Positions 15,740 to 23,697 of a stretch of DNA of 32,663 nucleotides are shown here, piece by piece. A program made the position numbers and the translations under genes. How positions within the stretch are numbered: position 1 is the stretch's first letter; each line of letters begins with the position of its first letter. The notes beneath the pieces are model-generated. The model was given only the letters and a program-made list of their open reading frames with translations, did not search any database and was not told where the DNA came from. The stretch is from positions 1 through 32,663 of the forward strand of contig DAIDHS010000024.1 of the NCBI GenBank assembly GCA_027451985.1, read 5' to 3'. The DNA comes from Elusimicrobiota bacterium. GTDB taxonomy: Bacteria > Elusimicrobiota > Elusimicrobia > UBA1565 > UBA9628.

Positions 15740-16180
15740 ATGAATAACAAAACGAAGTCGCTGCTGGCAACTACGGGGATAGCCCTGTTGCTTCCCGCCG
15801 CCGCGATGGCTCAGAATAATATGGGGAGGCCAAGCACGCAGAACCAGCCTGCCCAGATGCAGCCCGGGCAAGCGCCAGTTCCGGCCAGCCATGCCCCCAC
15901 CGCCAGAAAAATCATCCCGGCGGCCCATCCCCGCTTGGATTCCTTGCTTAAGAGCATCGTGGCCGCACGAGCCAACATTCAGGCACAAGAGAGTGCTAAG
16001 AAAATTGACGGCGCCACGGCGAACAAGATAGACGCGCAACTCGCCGGCATCAAGGCGAATGTGCGAGAAGAAGCGGCCGAGGAGGCGAAAGGCCAAGATC
16101 TCGGCCCGAAAGAATACGAGCATCTCCGCGACGAACTGCAGTCCCTTTATTCCAAGTACAAAGTAGCCGCCAGCCTTTAA
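15740..16180 (+). CDS. Small exported helical protein of unknown function
   Basis: A 146-residue protein with a clear Sec signal peptide (NKTKSLLATTGIALLLPAAA, cleavage expected after AMA before QNN). A Q/P/M-rich linker runs to about residue 50, followed by a helical domain (RLDSLLKSIVAARANIQ...LRDELQSLYSKYK). I do not recognise the family. The pattern of a short periplasmic helical protein next to a two-component system recalls CpxP/Spy-type accessory proteins in context only; I see no LTxxQ motif. The ATG is supported by GGAG 7 bases upstream. The gene follows regulatory copy A and is followed by a strong hairpin terminator. Confidence 0.87.
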   Translation: MNNKTKSLLATTGIALLLPAAAMAQNNMGRPSTQNQPAQMQPGQAPVPASHAPTARKIIPAAHPRLDSLLKSIVAARANIQAQESAKKIDGATANKIDAQLAGIKANVREEAAEEAKGQDLGPKEYEHLRDELQSLYSKYKVAASL

Positions 16181-16210
16181 GCCCTAGGAGCTTCTTAAGG
16201 GAAACGGCCA

Positions 16211-16238
16211 CCCCCGCCGTCTTAACGGACGGCGGGGG
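16211..16238 (+). terminator. Hairpin terminator after the small exported gene
   Basis: A perfect 11-base stem (CCCCCGCCGTC at 16211-16221, complement at 16228-16238) with a 6-base loop, followed by ATTTCTTC. The stem is very stable but the T-run is short. It lies 30 bases after the stop codon. Confidence 0.8.
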
Positions 16239-16340
16239 ATTTCTTCAAATAAAAACTGGAGACGCATTCACACCACAAGGACGGATTGCTTTGAATGGCG
16301 CAAGGGCGTCAATGTACTAATTGGAAAGCACTTCTTGGGG

Positions 16341-16395
16341 CATTGCAGGAATGTAATGTTCCTGAAAGGTCCCAGCAATATGACCTATGTATGAT
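16341..16395 (+). promoter_or_regulatory. Predicted response-regulator site plus activator-dependent promoter (copy B)
   Basis: The 39-base block at 16341-16379 is the second copy of the block at 15643. Its half-sites begin at 16359 (TTCCTGAAA) and 16370 (TCCCAGCAA), again 11 bases apart. The -10-like TATGAT at 16390-16395 begins 49 bases after the block start, the same offset as in copy A. No -35 consensus is present. The PepSY gene starts 59 bases after the block. Confidence 0.6.
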
Positions 16396-16438
16396 GGGTG
16401 GAAGGTCATTTGCATCATATACATATTAGGAGGACGCA

Positions 16439-16846
16439 ATGAAACAAACTGTAGTTTCCATCGCCTTGCTGCTGGCCGCAGCTTCGGCGTTCGCCGCCGC
16501 GCCGGTTAAGCACAAAAAGAAAACCCATGCGGCCCTGCTGACCAGAAGGCAGGCCTATGCCGCGCTCGCGGCGCACGTCAAAGGAGCCAAAATCCTCGAA
16601 GCCGAACTTGAGAGGGAGTCCGGCCGGCTCATCTGGTCCTTCGACGTCGAAACAGCGTCGGAGCTTAGGGAAATCTGGCTCAATCCCGTCACCGGCGCCC
16701 TCATCAAGAGCCAGGTGGAATCCGCCCGGAAGGAAGCGCAAGAGCAGCGGCAGGAGATGAAAGAGCGGGCCGCGGCCAAGAATGACGAACAGGCGGAAAT
16801 CAAAAATGATGTCAAAGAGGATCGGAAGGCACCCGCAGGCCATTAA
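16439..16846 (+). CDS. Exported PepSY-domain protein
   Basis: A 135-residue protein with a signal peptide (MKQTVVSIALLLAAASAFAA) and a single PepSY-like domain at about 35-95. The domain shows RRQAYAALAAHVKGAKILEA, then ELERESGRLIWSFDVET and IWLNPVTGALI, the last being the usual D/NPxTG turn with Asn. The C-terminal 40 residues are highly charged (KEAQEQRQEMKERAAAKND). PepSY domains are periplasmic or extracytoplasmic modules often linked to protease inhibition or to two-component signalling genes. Here the link to the upstream kinase is by position and by the shared promoter block. The ATG has a near-perfect AGGAGG five bases upstream. Confidence 0.85.
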   Translation: MKQTVVSIALLLAAASAFAAAPVKHKKKTHAALLTRRQAYAALAAHVKGAKILEAELERESGRLIWSFDVETASELREIWLNPVTGALIKSQVESARKEAQEQRQEMKERAAAKNDEQAEIKNDVKEDRKAPAGH

Positions 16847-16883
16847 GCCGGGCGCAGGCGCCGATGGACTTCTTGAAATCATC

Positions 16884-16928
16884 GGGGGCGGCTCTTATGG
16901 GCCGCCCCCTGGGCGGAGTTAAGCCGCC
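16884..16928 (+). terminator. Tandem GC-rich hairpins after the PepSY gene
   Basis: Stem GGGGGCGGC (16884-16892) pairs with GCCGCCCCC (16901-16909). A second small hairpin follows, GGCGG (16912-16916) with CCGCC (16924-16928). There is no T-run, so this is a weak intrinsic terminator or an mRNA 3'-end stabiliser. Confidence 0.5.
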
Positions 16929-17039
16929 GGAACGTCTTACTGACCCGTCGCAAGTTGTTTTGAAAGGTCCTGAAAATTTCATCGCAACCCATATTAAAAC
17001 CATGCTCTGCACGCTCCCCGGCGTCAATGGGAATTTCTG

Positions 17040-17069
17040 TTGCCAGTTGTCTCGCAAGTGTTTTAAAAT
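17040..17069 (+). promoter_or_regulatory. Predicted promoter of the efflux operon, leaderless arrangement
   Basis: TTGCCA at 17040-17045, an 18-base spacer and TAAAAT at 17064-17069. The hexamer ends 7 bases before the ATG at 17077, so the transcript should begin at or one base before the start codon. No Shine-Dalgarno is present. Confidence 0.55.
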
Positions 17070-17076
17070 TTTGCCT

Positions 17077-18363
17077 ATGAAGTTTCCGCGGAGGAGAGGC
17101 TTCGCGCCGCTCTTGATTTTCCTGCTCGCCACACCGCTCTCGCCGCTCTTAGCCCAGACGCAGGAGTTCACCTTGCCCCAGTGTCTGAGCATGGCCGAGA
17201 GCAAATCCCCGCAGACCATAAAAGCCGAGCTTCAAGCGCTTTTAGCCCGGCAGCAAAAGCAAGAAGCGCTGCGCAATCTCCTGCCCGTCGTTTACGCTAT
17301 AGGGGGGTATACAGAAACTAACAGCCCGCTTTACGCGCCCATTCTGGATAACTCGGAAAATGGAGCGGTTGGGGTCAGCTATGACGGCTTCCCTTTTTCG
17401 CCAAAGTGGTACGAGCGCGAGCGCCTTGCCGCGCTTTCGCGCGCCGCCCAATACGCCAAAATCCAGACCAAACAGGACGTCGCGCTTACGGTCGAAAGTC
17501 TCTATTTCTCCATCCTCAACAATCAGGACGCCGTGGCGGACTTGGACAAAGTGGAAAATCGGTTCAATCGCTTAAGGCTGACCGTTATCCCTCGCTACAC
17601 CATGGGCCGCGCGCCGCCTTTTGATTTGATCCAAGTTAAATCCAGCCTGGCGGATCTGGCCCGATTGCGCGATCTACTCTCCGTCCAGTTGGAGACGGAT
17701 GAGACGCAGCTTGCCTTAATCCTGGGACTCTCTCCGAATAAAGGATTGACGATCAAACCCATCTCGGCTTTGCCCGCCATCCCCAGATTTTCCTACAGCC
17801 AGGTAGAGGGAAGTCCGGCTCTGGCCTCACTCAAAGCTCAAGCAGACGCCGCAAAAATGGGCTTGAAGGAAGCCCGCGGCCAACGCTATCCCCAGTTGGT
17901 CGCCAACTATCAATATGGCTACGGCGGCCCGACCATGAATGACACCATCGTAGGCCATGTCCTCAGTGTCGGCTTAAGGCTCAATATTTTTGACTGGGGA
18001 CAAATCTCCTCACGCATCCGCCAAAATCGGACCTCCGTATCTCTGGCAGACAACGCGCTGACGGTAAAAGATCAGGCGCTAACAGTCGCTTTTGATCGAG
18101 CGAACGCTCAAGCCCAAGCGGACTTGGCCGAAATGAAGCGCCTTGAGGCGCTTCTGCCCGAGAGCCGACGCTCGGCCCAGTCAACCGTGGAGCGCTATCG
18201 CCGAGGCGCCACAACTATTTTGGAAGCCACAGGAGCCATGCAGATTTGGCTCAACGCTTTGCTGGGAGAGCGCGCCGCCTATTATTCCTACCTTCAAGAT
18301 TTAGCGACAATGCAGGATTTGACCGGACAAGGCGGCCCCGCCGCGGCCAATATTTATGAATAG
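17077..18363 (+). CDS. TolC-family outer-membrane efflux protein
   Basis: A 428-residue outer-membrane channel component of a tripartite pump. The signal peptide (GFAPLLIFLLATPLSPLLAQ) precedes the first outer-membrane-efflux-protein domain (FTLPQCLSMAESKSPQ, RLRLTVIPRYTMGRAPPFDL). The second repeat (SPALASLKAQADAAKMGLKE, ARGQRYPQLVANYQYGYGG, GLRLNIFDWGQISSRIRQNR) shows the usual two-fold organisation. Length is typical. An upstream in-frame extension is possible on paper but would precede the signal peptide and cover the promoter. Its stop overlaps the adaptor start (ATGAATAG), so the two are coupled. No dedicated terminator is seen before the RND gene. Confidence 0.93.
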   Translation: MKFPRRRGFAPLLIFLLATPLSPLLAQTQEFTLPQCLSMAESKSPQTIKAELQALLARQQKQEALRNLLPVVYAIGGYTETNSPLYAPILDNSENGAVGVSYDGFPFSPKWYERERLAALSRAAQYAKIQTKQDVALTVESLYFSILNNQDAVADLDKVENRFNRLRLTVIPRYTMGRAPPFDLIQVKSSLADLARLRDLLSVQLETDETQLALILGLSPNKGLTIKPISALPAIPRFSYSQVEGSPALASLKAQADAAKMGLKEARGQRYPQLVANYQYGYGGPTMNDTIVGHVLSVGLRLNIFDWGQISSRIRQNRTSVSLADNALTVKDQALTVAFDRANAQAQADLAEMKRLEALLPESRRSAQSTVERYRRGATTILEATGAMQIWLNALLGERAAYYSYLQDLATMQDLTGQGGPAAANIYE

Positions 18364-19015
18364 CGCGGTACGCGCGGCCCCCGCATTGGCGGCGGCCCTT
18401 CTCTGCCTTGCAGGCTGCTCCCGAAAACGCGCGGCGGCGCTTCCCGCCCTTCAGGACCAACCCACCATAATGCAGGCGCGATTGCAAGATCTCAAGGAAT
18501 ACGTGCCTGGTTATGGCATTTCGACCGAAGAAACCGGACGGCTTGAGTTCGCGGTCAATATCGAGGCAGCGGATACTCCCAAAGTTTCCAGAGGCGAAAG
18601 CGCCACGGCCTACGTGGCTCCGTCGACCGCGCCCATTCATTGCAGCGTGGCGCGGGTCCTACGCGCCGTCAGCGCCGAAACCGGGCAGTCCATCGCCTGG
18701 CTGAGGCCCATCGGCAAGGTGGACGTCCCTGTGGGCAATTTCGTCGATGCGCGCATCATAACCCGGGTGCGCCACCATGTCCTTGCCGTTCCGCCCGCGG
18801 CGGTGCTCTTCAAGAGCGGGCAGGCCTGGGTCATCCGCGCCAAGCCGCCGCAAACTCCATCGGGACAAACGAACTACGTTCCGACGGCGGTGATTTTGGG
18901 GGAAGTCACGGATGAGGCGGTGGAAATAAAATCCGGTTTAAAGCCAGGAGACAAGATCGTGGTCCAAGGCGGCATCGGATACTTGTATCCTGATTTCAAA
19001 GCGGAGGCAGACTAG
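18356..19015 (+). CDS. Short RND periplasmic adaptor-like lipoprotein
   Basis: A 219-residue lipoprotein: signal with lipobox LAGC (Cys near residue 21). It then shows only the C-terminal half of an RND adaptor: a beta-barrel-like part (EFAVNIEAADTPKVSRGESA), ARIITRVRHHVLAVPPAAVL (the usual membrane-proximal strand) and VEIKSGLKPGDKIVVQGGIG. The N-terminal alpha-hairpin and lipoyl/barrel-sandwich halves of a normal adaptor of 350-400 residues are absent, and I see no frameshift that would restore them. It lies between tolC and the RND gene and starts inside the tolC stop. It should be the pump's periplasmic linker, but how it bridges to the channel without a hairpin is unclear. Confidence 0.8.
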   Translation: MNSAVRAAPALAAALLCLAGCSRKRAAALPALQDQPTIMQARLQDLKEYVPGYGISTEETGRLEFAVNIEAADTPKVSRGESATAYVAPSTAPIHCSVARVLRAVSAETGQSIAWLRPIGKVDVPVGNFVDARIITRVRHHVLAVPPAAVLFKSGQAWVIRAKPPQTPSGQTNYVPTAVILGEVTDEAVEIKSGLKPGDKIVVQGGIGYLYPDFKAEAD

Positions 19016-19021
19016 GACCCC

Positions 19022-22000
19022 ATGTTCAAAAAATTGCTCTCCGAACTGCTCGAAGCCCCGAAAATGGTCGCGATGGCCGTGGTCCTGGTTTTTACGGCCG
19101 GTTTCGCATCTTACAAAGGTTTGCAGGTAGGGCTATTCCCCTCGCTCAATTTCCCGATCCTGAGCGTGGTCACGCAGATGCCCAGCTATTCTTCGTTGGA
19201 AATGGAGCGACAGATTACCGTGCCTCTCGAAAGCGCCTTCAGCGGCGTTTTAGGCGTGCATAAAGTTCGCTCTGCCTCAGCCACAGGCATCTCCATGGTC
19301 TCCATCCAGTTCGCTTGGGGCACCGACATGCTCCAGGCCCGCGAGCTTATTCTCCAGGCGCTGTCCTCTATCCGCGGCCAACTACCGCCCAACGCCGAGC
19401 CCAGCGTGGAAACCTTGGGCGCCACGCTAGCCATGATCCAGGGCTACAGCTTGAGCGGCGGCCCGAACACGAGCCCGGTAGAATTGCGCGACATCGCGGC
19501 TTATCAGCTGCGGCCTCAACTCCAGCGCATCATGGGCGTTTACAAAGTCCTGATCATCGGCGGCAAAGCGCTTGAGTATTCCGTACGCCTAAACCCCTAC
19601 CTCATGATCAAGTACGGCGTGACTTTGGAACAAGTGCGCGCAGCCTTAGCGAACAATAACATCTTGGCCAATCCCGGCACCGTGGTCCACCACAGCCAGG
19701 AGCTTGTCCTTCACTCTGACGGACAGTTCAGCAGCGCCGCGGAAATCGGCGAAGTTGTCATCGCGGTCAAGGATGGCATTCCCGTCCGAGTTAAGGACGT
19801 CGCGCGCGTCACGGAAACCTACCAATATGAGCGCGGCGACACTTCTGAGGACGGGCACCCGGCCGTGCTTATCCAAATATTTAAGCAGCCCTCCTTCGGC
19901 ACGCTTGACGTGGCCAGCCGCACCGATGCGGAAATCAAGACGTTTTCGAAGAACCTGCCCGTTGGAGTGACCATTCACAATTACTACGACCAAGCTCAGC
20001 TGGTCTCGGACTCCATCGAAAACGTCAAGGAGAACGTCTGGATCGGCGGGCTTCTGGTCATCTTCGTTCTGGCCCTGGCGCTACGCAGCGCCAAGACCAC
20101 GCTCATCGCCACCATCAGCATCCCCATTTCCGTGGTGGCCGCCCTGGTCCTAATGCGTCTATTGGGCATCGGCTTGAACGTCATGTCCCTCGGAGGCTTG
20201 GCCATCGGCACGGCCATTATCGTTGATGACGCCATCGTCGTTCTGGAGAATATCTTCCGCTGGCTCTCCACGCCGGCTTTACGCGGGAACCTCAGCCACA
20301 AGGATCTCGTCATCTCCGCGACCCAGGAAGTGATCAAGCCCGTCGTCGTCTCGACCTTCACCAACATCGGCATCTTTCTTCCCATGGTATTCGTGGCTGG
20401 CTTCGCCGGCCGGCTCTTCGCGCCGGTGAGCTTCACCGTCACCTTCACTATTCTCGCCTCCCTCATCGTCGCCGTGACCGTCATTCCCACTCTGGCCCTC
20501 TACTGGCTCACGGCGAAGGATGCGCCGCCCGAAGAGACCGACGGTCCCCTGAAGCACGGCTACTCTAAAATCCTCAGGGCCTCGATGAAGCGCCCCGTTG
20601 CGGCCATCATCATAGGATTATTGCCGGCGGTGGCCGCCCTGGGATTTTTCCGCAAGCTCAACGTGGAATTCCTACCGAGCCTGGATGAAGGCGCGGTTTT
20701 ATTATCAACCCTTATGCCGCCCGGTGTTTCCTTGACCGAAGCCGAGCGGGTCAATCGAAAAATCGAGCTGTGGGCGCAGAGCCTGCCGGGCGTAGTGACC
20801 GTAGCTCGGCTCACGGGGCATGCCGCGGGCGCGGAGGATACGGACAACATCAACCACAGCGACATCATGATCAAGCTCGTGCCCAAAACCAAGCGCCCCA
20901 TCCCGCTTAAGCAATTCATCGCCGAGATGAGCGCCAAGACCGATAATCTCCCCAGCATTTCGGCCGAGTATCTCATGCCCCTGGCGGATAAAATCAACGA
21001 CGCCATGGGCGGCGTGCCGGCGGATTTGGGCGTCAACATTTTCGGTCCCGACTTAGGGAAGCTAAATTCCTACGCGCAGGAGCTCGTCAAATCCATGAAG
21101 CCCATCCCGGGCATCGTCAACCTGATGCCTCCCGCCACCATCCCGGTGCCATCGCTTCAGGTGACTCTCAATAAAAAAGAAGCCGGCCGCCTCGGAATCT
21201 CAGAAAGGACTATCTACGACACTTTAGACGCCTACTCGGTGGGCCTGGTGGCCACTACCATCCACCAGGTTCTCAAGCGCATCAACGTGACCCTGCACTA
21301 CGCGACGCCCGGCCAAAACATTGATTTTGAAGCGATGGACAGCCTGCCCTTGAGGACCGCGGGGGGGAACATCGTGCCCCTGGAACAGGTGGCGAACCTA
21401 AGCTACAGCGAAATTCCCAGCGAAATCGATCATGAGCACTTAAGCCGCATGGTCACCGTGACTGCGAACGTCCGCGGCCGCAACGCCCGTAACGTCGCCG
21501 CGGACGTGCAGAAAGCGGTCGAGGCCCTGCACCTGCCCCCGGGCTACTCCTGGGCTTTCACCGGCAAATACGCAGCCCAGCAAAAATCTTTCTCTAATCT
21601 GCTCATGGTGCTGGGATTCGCGGTCATCGTAGTGGCCCTTATCATGTGGCTTGAATTCCGATCATGGATGCAGGTCTTCATCATCCTTCTGACCGTCCCC
21701 TTGGCCGGCGTGGGCGCCATCTTCAGCCTTTGGCTCTGCCATCAGACCGTCAACGTATCCTCTATGATCGGCGCCGTGCTCTTGGTCGGCATCGTGGTCC
21801 GCAATGGCATCCTGCTCCTAGACTACATGAACGCCCAGCTCGCGGAAGGAACGCCCTTGAAGGAAGCCATCTCCTCCGCGGCCCTAAAGCGCGTGCGGCC
21901 CATCCTGATGACCGCCTCGGTCATGGTCCTGGGCTTGGTGCCCCTAGCCACGGGCTGGGGGACGGGATCCGAACTCGAACAGCCCATGGCCATCGCCGTC

Positions 22001-22084
22001 ATCGGCGGCATCCTTACCTCGACCATCCTAACCTTGGTCGTTCTGCCCGCCGCCGCGGCGTTGTTCCTTAAAGAGAAAAAATAA
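19022..22084 (+). CDS. RND-superfamily inner-membrane efflux transporter
   Basis: A 1020-residue proton-driven transporter of the AcrB/CusA type: 12 membrane segments in two halves, each with a large periplasmic loop. Helix 4 carries GTAIIVDDAIVVLENIF with Asp402-Asp403, the double Asp typical of drug-type (HAE) pumps. In contrast LPSLDEGAVLLSTLMPPGVS and GVPADLGVNIFGPDLGKL look like metal-type (HME, CzcA/CusA) pumps. The C-terminal half has MIGAVLLVGIVVRNGILLLD and a PIAxA-like QPMAIAVIGG. The substrate is therefore open. It starts 6 bases after the adaptor stop with AGGA just upstream. Expected complex: this pump, the short adaptor and the TolC-like channel. Confidence 0.94.
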   Translation: MFKKLLSELLEAPKMVAMAVVLVFTAGFASYKGLQVGLFPSLNFPILSVVTQMPSYSSLEMERQITVPLESAFSGVLGVHKVRSASATGISMVSIQFAWGTDMLQARELILQALSSIRGQLPPNAEPSVETLGATLAMIQGYSLSGGPNTSPVELRDIAAYQLRPQLQRIMGVYKVLIIGGKALEYSVRLNPYLMIKYGVTLEQVRAALANNNILANPGTVVHHSQELVLHSDGQFSSAAEIGEVVIAVKDGIPVRVKDVARVTETYQYERGDTSEDGHPAVLIQIFKQPSFGTLDVASRTDAEIKTFSKNLPVGVTIHNYYDQAQLVSDSIENVKENVWIGGLLVIFVLALALRSAKTTLIATISIPISVVAALVLMRLLGIGLNVMSLGGLAIGTAIIVDDAIVVLENIFRWLSTPALRGNLSHKDLVISATQEVIKPVVVSTFTNIGIFLPMVFVAGFAGRLFAPVSFTVTFTILASLIVAVTVIPTLALYWLTAKDAPPEETDGPLKHGYSKILRASMKRPVAAIIIGLLPAVAALGFFRKLNVEFLPSLDEGAVLLSTLMPPGVSLTEAERVNRKIELWAQSLPGVVTVARLTGHAAGAEDTDNINHSDIMIKLVPKTKRPIPLKQFIAEMSAKTDNLPSISAEYLMPLADKINDAMGGVPADLGVNIFGPDLGKLNSYAQELVKSMKPIPGIVNLMPPATIPVPSLQVTLNKKEAGRLGISERTIYDTLDAYSVGLVATTIHQVLKRINVTLHYATPGQNIDFEAMDSLPLRTAGGNIVPLEQVANLSYSEIPSEIDHEHLSRMVTVTANVRGRNARNVAADVQKAVEALHLPPGYSWAFTGKYAAQQKSFSNLLMVLGFAVIVVALIMWLEFRSWMQVFIILLTVPLAGVGAIFSLWLCHQTVNVSSMIGAVLLVGIVVRNGILLLDYMNAQLAEGTPLKEAISSAALKRVRPILMTASVMVLGLVPLATGWGTGSELEQPMAIAVIGGILTSTILTLVVLPAAAALFLKEKK

Positions 22085-22096
22085 TAGACTCGGGGC

Positions 22097-22414
22097 ATGG
22101 AAGAGAAAAAGCCCCCGGTCCAACCGCAACTGCAAATCGAAATCGATGAGCCCACAGCGCGCGGCGTCTACGCGAACCTGGCGCTCATCACGCACAGCGA
22201 AACCGAGTTCGTGCTCGACTTTCTGTTTCTCCAGCCGCAAAACCCCAAGGCCAAGGTGCTGACGCGCATTGTTTCGTCCCCGATGCACGCCAAGCGGCTC
22301 TTGTGGGCCTTGAAGGATAACATCGAGAAATTCGAATCCCGCTTCGGCGTCATCTCGGCCGGCGAGCCCGCGCCTACCGGAGGCCAACAAAAGCCCGTCG
22401 GCTTTTATCAGTGA
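22097..22414 (+). CDS. DUF3467-family protein
   Basis: A 105-residue cytoplasmic protein matching the DUF3467 pattern: LQIEIDEPTARGVYANLALI, THSETEFVLDFLFLQP, AKVLTRIVSSPMHAKRLLWA and LKDNIEKFESRFG. The family is widespread and, to my knowledge, has no defined function. It starts 12 bases after the RND stop and its stop overlaps the cinA start (GTGA). TTGTTC (22061-22066) and TAGACT (22085-22090), with the latter ending 6 bases before the ATG, could form its own promoter, but read-through from the RND gene is equally likely. Confidence 0.9.
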   Translation: MEEKKPPVQPQLQIEIDEPTARGVYANLALITHSETEFVLDFLFLQPQNPKAKVLTRIVSSPMHAKRLLWALKDNIEKFESRFGVISAGEPAPTGGQQKPVGFYQ

Positions 22415-23697
22415 TCCGGGCATCCGCGCCCGGAGCCCGCGTCGAACTCATTTGCGTCGGCAGCGAACTCCTCGGCGGCAAGATTAACACGCACCAAAGC
22501 TATATTTCCCTGGCCCTGGCCCGTCTCGGACTCGCTCTTTCCCGCGAAAGCTCGATCCCGGACGATCTCGAACCGCTCGAGAGCGCCATCGCGGAGGCTT
22601 TTGTCCGCGCGGACGCGCTCATCGTCTGCGGCGGGCTGGGGCCCACGTTTGACGACATCACCCGCGAGGCTGCGGCCTCGGCCCTGGTGCGGCCGCTGGT
22701 CTTCAGACCCGAACTCTTTGCGCAGATCAAGCGCCGATTCAAATGTTTTAGGACCCGCATGCCCGCGGAGAACCGCCGCCAAGCCTACCTCCTCCGCGGC
22801 GCCACCGCCCTTCGGAACGATTTTGGCTCGGCGCCGGGGCAAATGCTCGTGACGCGCGGCACGAATATGGGCAAACCCAGGATGCTGGTTCTGCTGCCCG
22901 GGCCTTTCGCCGAGCTCGCACCCATGTTCGAGCGGGATGTCCTGCCGCGCTTAAAGCGTCTCTATGCGCGCGGCGTCTTTTCGCGCGCGTTGAGTACGCA
23001 CTTGGCCGGAATCTCGGAGTCTTCCGCGGACGAGCGCCTTAAAATCCTGACGCGCAAGCCGCTGCCGGGCGAAACCTTCACCATCCTGGCCGGCCGCGGG
23101 CAGGTGGACTTTCACGCCGCAGCCTCGGCTTCCAGCGCCACCCTGGCGGCGAAAAAAATAACCCGCATTCGCCGCCTCATTCGCCGAGCCGTGGGAGAGC
23201 ACATTTTCGGGGAGGGGGGAACGACCCTGGAGGCGGCCGTAGGCGCTCTTCTGCGCCGCCGCAAGCTGACCCTGGCCGCAGCCGAATCCTGCACCGCCGG
23301 CTTTTTCTCCGGTCGAATCACGGCCGTTCCAGGTAGCTCTGATTATTTCAAGGGCGGCGTCATCTCATATTCCGACGGTCTTAAGAGCGGACTGCTTGGC
23401 GTGCTCCCCAAAACCATTAAGCGCCACGGAGCGGTCTCGGCCCAGTGCGCCCGCGAGATGGCGGAAGGCGCGCGCCGTGCGGCCGGCGCCTCCGTCGGCG
23501 TCTCTATCACTGGCATCGCGGGCCCCGGCGGCGGGACGAAGAAAAAACCGGTGGGCTTGGTCTACATCGGTTTAGCCGGCCCCGGCAAGCGCCAACACGT
23601 TTGGGAAAGCCGTTTCTTAGGCTCGCGACAAACCGTGCGTGAGCGCGCCGCCGCTTCGGCGCTCTACCGTCTCTGGCTGATGCTCTCTCAGCGGTAG
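22411..23697 (+). CDS. cinA: CinA-family protein (MoCF-like domain plus nicotinamide-nucleotide amidase)
   Basis: A 428-residue two-domain protein. The N-terminal COG1058/MoCF-like domain has VELICVGSELLGGKINTHQS, CGGLGPTFDDITREA and LLPGPFAELAPMF. The C-terminal PncC-type domain (about 280-425) has AAAESCTAGFFSGRI with the nucleophile Ser, GSSDYFKGGVISYSD, GAVSAQCAREMAEGAR and SITGIAGPGGGT. It is predicted to act in pyridine-nucleotide recycling, as ADP-ribose pyrophosphatase and NMN deamidase in characterised CinA proteins. The GTG start overlaps the DUF3467 stop. The stop overlaps the convergent membrane-protein gene by 10 bases. Confidence 0.95.
   Translation: MIRASAPGARVELICVGSELLGGKINTHQSYISLALARLGLALSRESSIPDDLEPLESAIAEAFVRADALIVCGGLGPTFDDITREAAASALVRPLVFRPELFAQIKRRFKCFRTRMPAENRRQAYLLRGATALRNDFGSAPGQMLVTRGTNMGKPRMLVLLPGPFAELAPMFERDVLPRLKRLYARGVFSRALSTHLAGISESSADERLKILTRKPLPGETFTILAGRGQVDFHAAASASSATLAAKKITRIRRLIRRAVGEHIFGEGGTTLEAAVGALLRRRKLTLAAAESCTAGFFSGRITAVPGSSDYFKGGVISYSDGLKSGLLGVLPKTIKRHGAVSAQCAREMAEGARRAAGASVGVSITGIAGPGGGTKKKPVGLVYIGLAGPGKRQHVWESRFLGSRQTVRERAAASALYRLWLMLSQR

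Noticed and set aside
15740-16180. CpxP/Spy identity for the small exported protein.
   Set aside because: No LTxxQ motif and no sequence match; only the gene context is similar.
16961-16990. A third copy of the regulator site upstream of the efflux genes.
   Set aside because: Only TGAAAGGTCC is shared with copy B. The second half-site is poor and the distance to the start codon does not match the other two copies, so it is too weak to call.
16864-17076. 71-residue N-terminal extension of the TolC-like protein.
   Set aside because: It precedes a clear signal peptide and would cover the hairpins and the predicted promoter.
22097-22414. DUF3467 gene as part of the efflux system.
   Set aside because: It is close behind the RND gene, but it is a widespread cytoplasmic family and overlaps cinA. 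Position alone does not support a role in efflux.
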